DNA from: Eretmocerus hayati
Lineage: Eukaryota; Arthropoda; Insecta; Hymenoptera; Aphelinidae
DNA length: 64,000 nt
NCBI GenBank assembly: GCA_029851415.1
Contig: CM056743.1
Coordinates: 64,820,186 to 64,884,185, forward strand
Reading direction: 5' to 3'
Shown here piece after piece: positions 24,079-34,690 of this stretch (its first letter is position 1; each line of letters starts with the position of its first letter). A program made the position numbers and the translations under genes. Below the pieces are notes generated by a model. The model was not told the origin of the DNA, did no database searches, and saw only the letters and a program-made list of their open reading frames with translations.

Positions 24079-25048
24079 ATGCCTAAAAAGCAGTGCGCGG
24101 TATGTAAGGAAGTAACATCCCGTAGTATTCGCCCTACAGAATCCTGCACCGACTGTCATGATATCTTCCACCCACAATGCATTGATCTCGATGGTGATAG
24201 TCCACTTGTGCTATACTGCTGCTCAAGTTGCGCAACCCAGAAAATCACTCCTAACTTCTTGAGCTCTAATCCGGCACCTGTTGGTAGTACAGGCACACTG
24301 CTACGTTCACAAACTGCTTCAACAAGCGCATCTTCCCCACAACCACTTTTTAGCACCCCACCTACTTCTTCTCCCAAAACAAGCTCTGACCAGACACCCT
24401 CACCAAATAATACGAAGGCGGAACTTAAAAAACCGCCCTGCATCGTCGCCGTTACCAACTCACACACAGGTCAAGAAAGTCGCGCGATCCTCCTCATTCA
24501 CAACAACATCTGAAATGGCAGCGCATCTTAGTCAGAAAGAATTCGATCTTCGCGCGAGACGAGACGAGATGAAGAGTAGTGCTCCTGGATAGCATCAACT
24601 ATTTTTGTCTGATTACCGCATTGGATGCTCTAACAACGAAAGTCGTTTTGCAAAGATTGAGAAGGAGAGTGATTGCGTTCTCCTAGCACTTTCCATCCCC
24701 GACGAGGATGAGATAAGAATCTCCGGCATCCCCGGGACACCACAGGCAACCTTGATTGAATCAGCTGAGAAAATTCTTGGAGAAATCGGTACCCTTTCCT
24801 CGAAAGGACTGATCGTTGATCACCGCGAGTGGCCTGCTAGCAAGAACGACAACAATGAACAGCAAGTTCAACATCGCACAGTGATTCTTATGTTCTTAGG
24901 GGGAGCTCGCGATGCCATTCAGCGTAAAGCAAAAAATCTGCACGGCAGGACTGCCGAATCTATCTTCGGCCATGGCGGGAACTCGCCCATCTTTTTGAGC
25001 CCTATGTACCCTTCGACCTGTGTACCAAATTCTACGCAAAGCTCGTAA
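24079..25048 (+). pseudogene. LINE ORF1 with PHD-type zinc finger
   Basis: From the Met at 24079 the protein starts with a Cys/His cluster CAVC...CTDC...H..C...C..C (about residues 6-55), a C4HC3 PHD-like finger as found in ORF1 of several insect Jockey-like elements. There it is thought to help bind nucleic acid or chromatin. A Ser/Thr/Pro-rich linker follows to the stop at 24511-24513. The frame then shifts: 24605-25048 continues with a hydrophilic region, including DEDEIRISGIP, that resembles the RNA-binding-like part of such ORF1 proteins. The upstream in-frame Met at 24031 is possible, but the zinc-finger start at 24079 fits the family better. Broken by one frameshift between 24513 and 24605. 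Confidence 0.7.
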
Positions 25049-25229
25049 AACCAGCAAATCTCTAAACTACGCCTCGCCAATAGTCAATAATCGAATTGTG
25101 TTCATGCGTGAGACCAGTGACTCAGCACCTATTCCAATTAGAGACTCCGACGATTTACACGTCCTCCCTCCACGCAGCCCTCCCACGCAAACCATGCGAA
25201 TTGACTCGGCAATAAGTGCCACGGCACAA

Positions 25230-26440
25230 CGACACGCACAAAATCAGTCGAGTCCAATCGTTTCGACCAATTCTCTCAGGGTTAGACACATCAACATGTA
25301 TCGTCTCAATTCTTGCTTCCATTTTATTCTATTGGAAGAAAAGAACGACACTACCGCCTTCGATCTGATTGGGATTTCCGAGACCTTCCTCTCAACTGAC
25401 CAACCAGATACACATGTCGATGGTTCCAAGTTACTCAGAGCAGACAGGGTCGGGAAAATTGGTGGTGGTGTAGGTTGGTACGTTCGAAAAACTTTGAAGG
25501 AAAAACTAATAGAAAGTTTAAAAGGCAAGTTCAACAACAAGGCAGGATTCTTGATAGCTGAAATTACGGTAGGCGAAATCAACCTGCTTTGCGCTGTTGT
25601 ATGTCGTCGCGTACCTGCCGCGTATCCCAACGACTTTTTTAACACTTTGCCACCTTTTGTACCTTTCCACGACGACATCCTAGTCAAGGGAGATTTCAAC
25701 TTAGATGTATCATCTGTCAATCCCGGGTCCACTTACTTTTCATGTCAGCTTGAGGGACTGAATTCACACACGGTGAAGGAGAACGACGGACGCGTTCCAA
25801 AATTGACATGAAAAAGTGGAAATGGACTCTTGTTCTACTTTTTGAGCACATCAAAAGTCCATTCCCATCGAAATTGCATCAGCTCCTTCTTTCGAGGAAT
25901 GCTCATTCGAACATTTTCCAAGGGTGCTCTATGGATTAAATGATTCCGCAACGTTGTCGTTCGAAGAATACGCTTCAAATATCCCACCAATGCGTAAATT
26001 TGATGGAAAAGGTTAGATACATCCGCAATATATAGCTAGGATTGATATCCATCGTTCTCCTCCGCCGTGTACATCTAGTCTCGACTGAGCCAACCCATCA
26101 CGTCCTCAGAGAAGCTACTTCTTGTCACACATGCCTAGATATTTTCATAGTAAACCAACCCGATAAGCTCATTAGCTTTCGCAAATCTGATAGCCCGTTC
26201 ATCGACGGGCACGACTTCGTCGAAACCACTTTTTTGATAGCGCAACCCACGTTTCCTCCCAGATCAATTCGCATCAGAAGCCACAAGAATATCAATCAAT
26301 CGAGTATTTCCCTTGTGTTGTCTCGTCACCTGGAATACTTCAACACGACGTCCCTCAACATCATATCTAGCCTCTTTTGTACTTCGACCAAGGGACCGAA
26401 TGCCGAGTCAAACCAGCTTGGAATGGACACCTTGGAATGA
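25230..26440 (+). pseudogene. LINE endonuclease domain (APE-type), frame-shifted
   Basis: The frame up to 25811 shows the start of an apurinic-type endonuclease: a degraded 'RHINMYRLNSC' entry, FDLIGISETFL (catalytic Glu), GGGVGWYVRKTL, and GDFNLDV (catalytic Asp and Asn). It then breaks. About 230 bases (25812-26041) are not readable as endonuclease. The domain resumes in another frame at 26042-26440 with DIFIVNQPDKLIS and a DGHD version of the final S-D-H motif, where the His is kept and Ser-Asp is altered. The family nicks target DNA to prime reverse transcription. This copy cannot be active as read. Confidence 0.75.
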
Positions 26441-26455
26441 CTTCTCACAAACTCA

Positions 26456-27470
26456 TTGGACAACTGTTTGAACGAAGTTGCCCCTTTGGAGACCGTCACG
26501 ATTCTTGCTAAGAGGGAACCATGGATTACCCCTGAAAGTAGGCTCGAAATGAAAGAGCGTGATCGAGCTTATCGCCTAACCAAACGCTCAAACACTGATC
26601 GTGACATACAGCTTCACAGATCCCTCCAATCGCAAGTCAATCATGTTTTGAACTGTGCCAAAAACAAATTCATCAGGGACACTTTATCAAATTCTCAGGG
26701 CGTAAGCGCTAAACGGCAGGAACTTCAAAATGGGGGATTGTGAATGAAGACTCTCCATCCCCTTTTGATTTCTCTCATCGAGGGCACCTAAACAGGTACT
26801 ATGCATCTATCGATAGTCACGCTCAGCTACTCACTCGTGCAAATCTCACATCAATAACAGACAACCCCACTTATTTACTCCATCCAGATTGTTCCGATTT
26901 CCGACCGGTAACTCAGCAAGAGGTTCGAGGAATAATTAATAAAGCCACTTCGAAGAGTTCAGGATTAGACGATCTAAGCGTCAAAATGATCAAGCTAACT
27001 ACCCACCTAATTTTGAGTCCACTTGCCGACCTATGTAACTACAGCTTGGAAAACGGGGTCTTCCCATCAGCCTGGAGAAAATCCCTCCTCGGCCTTCGTC
27101 TGAAATGCAAGAATCCCGAGTCTTCATCAGACACGCGGCCCATATCTCAACTGTCACAGCTATCTATAGTACTTGAACGCTTAGTGCACTCTCAATTCAA
27201 AGAGTATGCCGACTCGCACCATCTTCTGTTTGAGCGCCACTCTGAATACAAGCTCGGCAACAGTACTCAGACCGCATTCGCACGCGTGTTGGACGAAATC
27301 AAGAAAGCAACTGAGCAACGCAAAATCACCATTTTAATTCTGTTTGATTTTCCCAAGGCCTTTAATCGTCTATCACATTCTTTATCATTGAAAAAACTTC
27401 CCAGCCTCAATGTTTCAGACAGGATCCTAAATTGGTTCTTCTCTTATCTGGCCGATCGCCTTCAAGCAAT
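26456..27470 (+). pseudogene. LINE reverse transcriptase, N-terminal part
   Basis: 26456-26742 holds the linker between endonuclease and RT (KREPWITPE, RDRAYRLTKRS). 26740-27470 continues in another frame with the RT fingers and palm: SSGLDDLSVKMIK, ENGVFPSAWRKS, then LILFDFPKAFNRLSHS (motif A). The usual D-F-S-K-A-F-D is changed to D-F-P-K-A-F-N. It is cut at 27470 by the inserted LTR element. The remainder of the domain is at 33536. The ORF as computed runs a further 58 bases into the LTR and ends there by chance. Confidence 0.85.
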
Positions 27471-28288
27471 TGTGGCGTCCCGCCATCCCCGGGTGACCCG
27501 ATTACCCAAAGAAATTGTGAATTGCTGAGTTGCGATTGAGGATTGCTTGTCTTTTGAGTAACCTCTATTTAATTAGGCAATCAGAATTATGAAGACAGGT
27601 TGATTCAGCGCATTGTTGTCGCCGTGCGCGTCACCCACAGTTACTCCGAGTTACGCGCACGGCCAGAAAAACAGGTCAAATTTCATAACCACAAAGCTAT
27701 AAAAATTGAGTGTTAACAGCAGTTAATCGATCAGTCTCGGAACGTAACTCTTAAACTCACGCGCAGATTTTACCCAAGTGTTGAGCACGACAAAGTAAAT
27801 TTCTAAGTGAGAGACTGAGTCGACTGAATCCCGCCGCGCATCTCCGGCGTCATCCCGAGAACGAGTTAATCAACCTGTCTATCAGCCTCCAGGATATCTT
27901 GACCCGCAGAGCTGGGAATCCTCGAGTAGAATTTAGTATCAATATAATTGTAAGTGTAAGGAAATCTACCATTCAAGTTTAGTATATTAAATCTTTCGTT
28001 GTTACCTTTGTATTGTCCAATTCAAAATTAGCATATAAATCGAATTATTCTCAAATCAATATTTATCAATTTAATTGACCTTCCCCCTGATGATTAATAT
28101 GCATATTTCATTTTTCAAAATTTGAACGATATATATATATATATATATATATATTTTTCTACATTGTCTACTTGTCTACATTTTTGAATAAGGTGAGTGC
28201 AACAGAGCAGGTCGCCCTTCAATGTCCAAAAAACCCACTCTAAAATAAATATATTTGTTACCCGGACCCATCAGGCCCGGTCATAACA
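27471..28288 (+). repeat. 5' LTR of the gag-only element
   Basis: 818 bases, TG...CA ends, nearly identical by eye to the copy at 32679-33531. The main difference is a shorter (TA)n run (about 28132-28154). It should carry promoter and polyadenylation signals; AATAAATATATT lies near its 3' end. Confidence 0.9.
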
Positions 28289-28291
28289 TTT

Positions 28292-28311
28292 TGGCATCCC
28301 TTGTGGGGAAC
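28292..28311 (+). promoter_or_regulatory. Primer-binding site
   Basis: TGGCATCCCTTGTGGGGAAC begins three bases after the LTR end. It has the TGG (complement of tRNA CCA) and the 'TGGC..CC..GTGGGG' look of many metazoan gypsy-type primer sites. The exact tRNA is not identified. Confidence 0.6.
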
Positions 28312-28768
28312 ATATTGTTGCACTTGCTCATTGTATCAATGTGTATCTTTGAACATACGTTCATCTGTCATAGCTGTAGGAACATATTGTTGCACTAACT
28401 TTGTTCAACTCCTAGATTTACATCCTGCAAAATCGTTCTGCAATATTGCAACATTGTCCTTCTTACTGACTCGACGAACTTGTACTGTGAAACTGACGAA
28501 TCTCTGTCATATCAAATTCCCGACTCCACACATCACTTCTAGTAACACGTAACGCATATGTCGTAGCTCATAACCCCAAGTGGTGTAACATATAACTCAT
28601 TACGACCCGAAAACGAAAAATTCCCGAACCAACAATGGCCTTTTCTCTTCTGGATTAAATGAATCTTTTATGGACATCATAGCCATTGCAGATGCCGCAG
28701 CGCAAAAATGTTTGCCATTCTCTGTATAAAATGATTTGAATCTCCCATGAATTGACGTATCCACAACA

Positions 28769-30142
28769 ATGAAGGACCCCATTCTCGAATATCACCGCGA
28801 TGCAATTGAGGAGTGCCTTGTGCCATTCGACGGACACAACATCAACCCTGTAGAGTTCATTGCTCGTGTTATCGAAGCAAAATGCATTGCCCCATATCAA
28901 TACTTCGATAAAAGTTTGATAAGTCATATCCTTGATCATCTGTCCGGATCAGCCTTTCATGCTTTTGAAAATTTCAAATTTACATCCGTAGACGAAATAA
29001 CTGAACACGTATTGAAATGTTCCATCAGAACAACTGTTTTTGATAAATTATGTCAACAGATTATTAATGTAAATTATAACCATTTTGAGATAGTATATAC
29101 TCAGTTGCATGAAATCCTCAACGATGCACGTCACAATTTTCTTACCGATCCATACCTTTCTGTCGATCCAATTTACCATCAGCTTCACAGAAATTTAGAC
29201 GCGCTCGCACGACTGAAATATATTCAAAATCTTCCAAATGAACTAAAAATCGTAGTCTCATTTCTCGTGGACTCCCGGACCATCACCCAGAAACCAAACA
29301 CTCTAAGCGACCTGCATCTCCTCATTTCAAATCCATTCCAATATTTCCAGGATAGAAATGCACTTTTTGAATATTTGAGAGAATGTGGCATATCAATTCC
29401 TTTCACTTGCGAAAAAGTGACAACCATACTCGACGCAAAATACATAGATGATAAGAAACGTCAACCAGAAGGAATTCAAATCAGTCAAACTTTCCTTGAA
29501 CCCTCCAAAGAATTTTGCTCCACCCAGAAGCTTAAGGCAGATGATCAACAAACCCAAATCATTTCAGATGAAAGGTTCTATCATGATGATGATAGACCAG
29601 AACCGACTAATCCCCAATGTGATGGTACTCTACCTGAAACTTCCGGAAACCCTCCCGAACTTCCATTGAATTCTAGAAATCAGTGCACACAGATCGGTTC
29701 TTACGAAAGGGTGAGCATTAGTCCCAGAAATTCAAAGTGTGTCAGACACAATGATAACCGTCCCAATTTCTTAACGATGCTGAGAGACAGTGAAAAACCG
29801 ATCCGCCATACAAGAATGGAATATCTCAATGCAACGTCCACAAAATCCGTGAACTTAATACGAGCATCTGATAAATACTCCAGAAATCCCATCACAACAA
29901 AGGTCCAGGGGAAACCCCGACCATATTTTATTTCAAAATGCTTGATCGAATATGTTCTTTCGAAATATTTGTCGCTCAAAACAGGTAGCTCAGAACCTTT
30001 CATAACGTCAACCGATAAGAAAAAGCTTCTCCAGAGTATTAGCAGGATATATACACCACTGAGGACTCAAACCTCAGGTGATAGTTCTCTCGCGACTTTT
30101 CCACTTTCTACCTCCAGAAAATTCAGACCAATATCGGAATGA
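28769..30142 (+). CDS. Gag-like protein (457 aa), intact
   Basis: This is the only long uninterrupted ORF in the window. The start at 28769 is the first Met, about 480 bases past the LTR, which is normal for gag. Residues 1-200 are mostly helical with LVPFDGHNINPVEFIARV near the N-terminus. This resembles the 'F.G....l..Fi..v' opening of capsid-like domains in gypsy/errantivirus-type Gag. A Ser/Asn/Pro-rich hydrophilic region (about 230-370) and a basic C-terminus follow. No CCHC zinc knuckle is visible. Gag would form particles that package the element RNA in the cytoplasm. Identification rests on position and overall character, so a family search is needed. Being open across 457 codons beside broken pol genes suggests recent activity or selection. 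Confidence 0.6.
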   Translation: MKDPILEYHRDAIEECLVPFDGHNINPVEFIARVIEAKCIAPYQYFDKSLISHILDHLSGSAFHAFENFKFTSVDEITEHVLKCSIRTTVFDKLCQQIINVNYNHFEIVYTQLHEILNDARHNFLTDPYLSVDPIYHQLHRNLDALARLKYIQNLPNELKIVVSFLVDSRTITQKPNTLSDLHLLISNPFQYFQDRNALFEYLRECGISIPFTCEKVTTILDAKYIDDKKRQPEGIQISQTFLEPSKEFCSTQKLKADDQQTQIISDERFYHDDDRPEPTNPQCDGTLPETSGNPPELPLNSRNQCTQIGSYERVSISPRNSKCVRHNDNRPNFLTMLRDSEKPIRHTRMEYLNATSTKSVNLIRASDKYSRNPITTKVQGKPRPYFISKCLIEYVLSKYLSLKTGSSEPFITSTDKKKLLQSISRIYTPLRTQTSGDSSLATFPLSTSRKFRPISE

Positions 30143-31430
30143 TATAAAGACAACATCTATTGGTTTCACATCAACAGTCCAGAAATGAATCTCCAATAGT
30201 ATCGTGGCGTAATCTTCAATTTCTCAAATCATGTCTTTGTAATTTGGCGCTCGCCGGAGATTCAACGATTCTACAAAAAGTGACTCCATGAATTCAGGAT
30301 AACATTTCACTCGCAGCCATCACTCCTTTTTGTTTAATATCAAAATCAGAGAGGATCAGAATGTACCGGTTTTAAAACATCTATGACAAGAATTCAAACT
30401 TCAGTTCTCCATGGTTCTTCATAGGTATCCACAGTTCTTCTGAATCCTCCTTTGAAACCCTATACATTGCTTAAGAACATTTCGGTTTGACAAAATCACA
30501 TACTAGGAAAATACTAATACGCTTGGAATTAAGAGACAAAATGCACCCAGTATCATCCAAACAGATAAAACACAACACCCGCCCCAAATAAGTACCGTCC
30601 AAAGAACATGAACACCACCCCCCCCCCCCCCATCATTCCAAAGTCTACCTTCGGGACTCAAGCCCTTGTATCACTAATAACCTCATTACTCCCAGCCCTC
30701 ATTTATACATGTTCCACCACAATTGCACCCACAATCATCTTTATTACCGACACAAGACGTAGACTATCCTTAAGATCTTAGACCGATGTCAATCACGCAT
30801 AACTCATACGAACCACTTGGCCGCATATTGGAAATAACTCAACACCCAAGTGACGCGTATAAACGCTGGACGACAGAAGTGACAACGTGCGATGTTCCAG
30901 AACATATATATTCAATTTTCTTCTTTCTTTTTGGAGAATTTTGAAGATGATATATGCATTTATAATAGCATACGGAGGAAATGATGTTCTGCACTCCCTC
31001 CAGATCATATTTGTTATGACTGTAATTTATAATATCCAATACTAGTAGTAATATTATTTAGATGTAAGATGTAGAATTAATATCAGGGATTTTTCTTTTC
31101 ACGATGACCAAAAAAAACAAAAAATGAAAAAAAAACATGAACAAAAAAAAACGAGTTTACCTGTAATTTCACAAAATTGTTTCGAATGAATTTTGAAATT
31201 CAAACAATTTGGAAATATATATATAGAGAGAAGAAATGAATATATATATATATATATGATTAGTAAATAAATTATATAAAAATAGATAAATAAATGAAAC
31301 ATATGTAGGTTGTATAGGTTTGCCATGATACCAATACTTCATTTCATGCATTTTGAATTTCAGAAAATTTGTTCGCCTTTTTTTTAATTAAAAAGAAAAA
31401 AATAAGAAACCTTGCCTTGGAGAATATATA

Positions 31431-31465
<35 letters not shown>

Positions 31466-31760
31466 GTATGTGTGTGTTTAAGTGGATTTACAGATTTATT
31501 ATATGTATATAATATATTGTATGAGGCATCCTTCAATTTTACGATAAGAAATGATGTAGTATTTATAACAAGACTTATTCATGTAAAATGAAGGTTACTC
31601 GGAGGTATATAGTATTCAATCGCAACACGCAGAATTTACATAGAACACAATTAAGATATCAAACATATAAACGTCCATTCGTAATAGTACATACACTTCA
31701 TACACGATTCCCAGATGAGCGCCAAAAGTTCCTTTAGTCCACGTGGTCAGGTTGTGGTGA
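30143..31760 (+). other. Interior of gag-only element without coding sequence
   Basis: No ORF with retroviral enzyme motifs. It contains a 13-base C run (about 30619-30631), A-rich tracts at 31110-31150, and (TA)n runs at about 31217-31257 and 31435-31461. This is where protease, RT and integrase would be in a full element. Confidence 0.6.
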
Positions 31761-31926
31761 AATACGACACTAAGCACGCCGCATCACGCATAACAGCCCA
31801 ACCTTACTGTGGCCAACAGTTGCATCACGCGTAACTGCTAACCCAGCAGACGACACGCGGTATACTGAGCCACCACGGGGCAAGCTTTCCGACAACCGGC
31901 CCCCAGCCGCGCCCGCTCTCCCCGAC

Positions 31927-32511
31927 TTGGTATATATCTCATCATCAAGCCCGTCATGCATAACGGAGAATCAAACAAATCATCAACAGGGGAATGAACT
32001 ACTCAACGTGCAATTACCCATTTTTAGCTCGACTCCAGACATCGAGCAAAGAGTCTCATCATTAAATGGGAAGCCTTCCATCAAAGTAATTAGTGATGTA
32101 TCACTGCCGCAAGATCAATGGATCACACTCGTACCAGGACCACATTATGAGCTCATATCTCCTGAACCCGAGGCAGAAGTGAGCAAAAATCTAATTTCAT
32201 TCGATTTCTCGGGTCAGAAATCAATTTCAAGTTACACCGAAAATGAAGGAGCCACAGAACGTGAAAAAGGAGATTCAATGCCAGCTACATCGAGGGAAAA
32301 TGGCATGAATTTTGATATTGACGATTCAAAAAAAGAATTCGCAAAAGACAACAAAATAGGATACAAGCCAGAATATATAGGGAACGAAAAAAGGCAGGTG
32401 GAACAAGTAAAAGTTGGTGCTATTTGTGCAAGCATGCTCACGCAAGATCGCCGACAAGATGGGCAAAATGCAGAACCTGCAGCAAAGCCAGGGCGGATAT
32501 TTCATGCCTGA
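31927..32511 (+). CDS. Hypothetical ORF2 of the gag-only element (194 aa)
   Basis: An acidic, Ser/Glu-rich protein with no recognised domain. It lies where env or accessory genes sit, about 170 bases before the 3' LTR. Near its end, the frame shifted by +2 (about 32412-32597) reads through a different, Cys-rich tail: CYLCKH, then KCRTCSK, a single Cys, and QCKSCKN. That is seven Cys arranged as three CxxC pairs plus one. It looks like a real zinc-binding end lost by frameshift. Such Cys clusters occur at C-termini of several transposase and transposon proteins; I cannot assign which. Function unknown. Confidence 0.4.
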   Translation: MVYISSSSPSCITENQTNHQQGNELLNVQLPIFSSTPDIEQRVSSLNGKPSIKVISDVSLPQDQWITLVPGPHYELISPEPEAEVSKNLISFDFSGQKSISSYTENEGATEREKGDSMPATSRENGMNFDIDDSKKEFAKDNKIGYKPEYIGNEKRQVEQVKVGAICASMLTQDRRQDGQNAEPAAKPGRIFHA

Positions 32512-32667
32512 GGAAGAACAATGTAAGAACTTTCCAATGCAAAAGTTGTAAGAATCACATTAAACGCATGACACAAAATACACCCTTTCAGCTTTGAGTA
32601 ATCGGGTCATTTGGGAGGTTGGACCACTGCGCCCCTGCTGGATGCATTCCCGGGACGGGAATGGTCT

Positions 32668-32678
32668 AGGGGGGGAGA
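32668..32678 (+). promoter_or_regulatory. Polypurine tract
   Basis: AGGGGGGGAGA lies directly before the TG of the 3' LTR and would prime plus-strand synthesis. Confidence 0.85.
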
Positions 32679-33333
32679 TGTGGCGTCCCGCCATCCCCGG
32701 GTGACCCGATTACCCAAAGGAATTGTGAATTGCTGAGTTGCGATTCAGGATTGCTTGTCTTTTGAGTAACCTCTATTTAATTAAGCAATCAGGATTATGA
32801 AGACAGGTTGATTCAGCGCATTGTTGTCGCCGTGCGCGTAACCCATAGTAACTCCGAGTTACGCGCACGGCCAAAAAAACAGGTCAAATTTCATAACCAC
32901 AAAGCTATAAAAATTGAGTATTAACAGCAGTTAATCGATCAATCTTGAAACGTAACTCTTAAACTCACGCGCAGATTTTACCCAAGTGTTGAGCACGACA
33001 AAGTAAATTTCTAAGTGAGAGACCGAGTCGACTGAATCCCGCCGCGCATCTCCGGCGTCATCCCGAGAACGAGCTAATCAACCTGTCTATCAGCCTTCAG
33101 GATATCTTGACCCGCAGAGCTGGGAATCCTCGAGTAGAATTTAGTATCAATATAATTGTAAGTCTAAGAAAATCTACCATTCAAGTTTAGTATATTAAAT
33201 CTATCGTTGTTACCTTTGTATTGTCCATTTCAAAATTAGAATATAAATCGAATTATTCTCAAATCAATATCTATGAATTAAATTGACCTTCCCCCGATGA
33301 TTAATATGCATATTTCATTTTTCAAAATTTGAA

Positions 33334-33397
<64 letters not shown>

Positions 33398-33531
33398 TTT
33401 TCTACATTGTCTACTTGTCTACATTTTTGAATAAGGTGAGTGCAACAGGGCAGGCCGCCCTTCAATGTCCGAAAAACCCACTCTAAAATAAATATATTTG
33501 TTACCCGGACCCATCAGGTCCGGTCATAACA
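32679..33531 (+). repeat. 3' LTR of the gag-only element
   Basis: 853 bases, the same ends as the 5' LTR, with an expanded (TA)n run at about 33337-33396. The few scattered single-base differences from the 5' LTR suggest a fairly young insertion. Confidence 0.9.
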
Positions 33532-33535
33532 CAAT

Positions 33536-34010
33536 GATCGACAACGGGGGGTCATCTGCGATTTTCTCGAAACTACCTCAGGAGTGCCTCAAGGAAGCAT
33601 TTCGGGGCCTCTTCTCTTCGCGATTCTGATCATCGACTTCCCAGCCATTCTGAAGTTTTTTCAATGCATATTATACGCTGACGACTCTCAAATCTACGCA
33701 CACTGTCACCTGGGAGACTTGCTGTGTACCATCAGCAGACTGAGCTGCGACGCACAATCCGTAGGCGATTATGCGAGAGAAAATGAGCTGACTCTGAACG
33801 CTGGAAAATCCATTGTAATGATTCTTAGAAGCGAAGAATACACCAGCCGCATTGATTTTGACACACTCTACTCCCTAGGATTGCAGTCGATGGAAAAGCC
33901 TTCAATTACGTTATTGAAACAAAGGTGTTTGGACTGAGACTCGATCAAAACCTTGACTGGACGTCCCAAGTCAAATCAATAGAAAGGGCATTGTGGAATT
34001 AGTCCTACAC
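33536..34010 (+). pseudogene. LINE reverse transcriptase, C-terminal part after the LTR insertion
   Basis: The RT frame picked up after the insertion has GVPQGSISGPLLFAI (motif B), LYADDSQIY (catalytic motif C, intact YADD) and LTLNAGKS. It then needs one frame change near 33890 to continue as FGLRLDQNLDWTSQVKSIE, the usual thumb region. It ends near 34007. With 26740-27470 it makes up one domain of the same element. Confidence 0.85.
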
Positions 34011-34690
34011 CTCAAGATTAGGCATATCTCTCAGGTCTGAAATGCCAAAACAGCAAGTTTTTGCACTGGGAAGTTCTGATAAAATCTCTCTCTTCAAGTT
34101 TGAAGACGACAATCTTGGAAATCTTTGAAAAACTTATCCATCATCATGGTATTCAACATTTCTGGTGGAGAAGGGATAAACCATCAATACATGAGAAGGA
34201 CCAGCTTACCTCATGAAACATGAACAACATCCAATGGTTGCAGGAGTAAACTAAGTGATCGAGGCATTCAAACTCTGGAACGAAACCAAGAATGCCACTG
34301 GTGAGACTGATAGGGATTCCTCGAATAGGGTCAGAGATTTCTGAACCCATGCTGCTTGATTGGTGTGATGTCTGGCATGATCTTGCTCACCAATGACTGG
34401 CTGATGGAAGAATATATACAATTTTGGTCGATCCAGGTATTTACTGTAAAAAAGTACTGAAAATGAAAGGGCAAAGTGAGATGAGTTTCAATCATCAAGA
34501 TTGGGCATATTTTTCAGCTCTCCAATCTAAAGAGAGCAAGCTTTCAGTAATTTTACTTTCAGAAAGAATTGACCTCCCATGTGGACAGATGGAAATCTCG
34601 AAAATCTTTGAGAAACATCTTCATAAACATGACATTAAACTTGTCTAGTGAAAAGATAATTTGCCCTTGAACCATGCAATGAAATAGCTT
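34011..34690 (+). repeat. Two diverged direct repeats, about 485 bp apart
   Basis: Segments at about 34012-34215 and 34497-34690 share the order CAAGATT.GGCATAT, 'AGCAAG.TTT', 'GGAAATCT..GAAAATCTTTGA', 'ATG..ATT.AAC.T.TCTGGTG/TCTAGTG' and 'AGCTTACCTC'. Non-coding; the start coincides with the 3' limit of the LINE. Confidence 0.5.

Larger units (their letters stand above)
27471..33531 (+). mobile_element. Complete LTR retrotransposon lacking recognisable pol (gag-only type)
   Basis: Two direct LTRs (27471-28288 and 32679-33531) each start TGTGGCGTCC and end TCATAACA. A 4-bp target duplication CAAT lies outside them (27467-27470 and 33532-33535). A primer site follows the 5' LTR and a polypurine tract precedes the 3' LTR, so the element is structurally complete. 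The 4.4-kb interior has a 457-codon gag-like ORF and a later 194-codon ORF. No protease Asp-Ser/Thr-Gly, reverse transcriptase YxDD or integrase HHCC/DDE was seen in any frame. Such elements move only with enzymes supplied by a related full element. Direction + is set by the primer site and polypurine tract. Confidence 0.85.
23902..34010 (+). mobile_element. Non-LTR retrotransposon (Jockey-like), interrupted by an LTR element
   Basis: A LINE copy in order: 5' leader (23902-24078), ORF1 with PHD-like finger, endonuclease, then reverse transcriptase. The RT stops at 27470 and resumes at 33536, after a complete LTR retrotransposon (27471-33531). The CAAT before the LTR and the CAAT after it are the target duplication, so the LINE was there first. 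The coding frames shift several times, which shows an old, dead copy. The 3' end fades out near 34007 without a visible poly(A). Confidence 0.8.

Noticed and set aside
24156..24467. Minus-strand ORF of 103 aa
   Set aside because: Shadow of the LINE ORF1 zinc-finger and Ser/Pro region.
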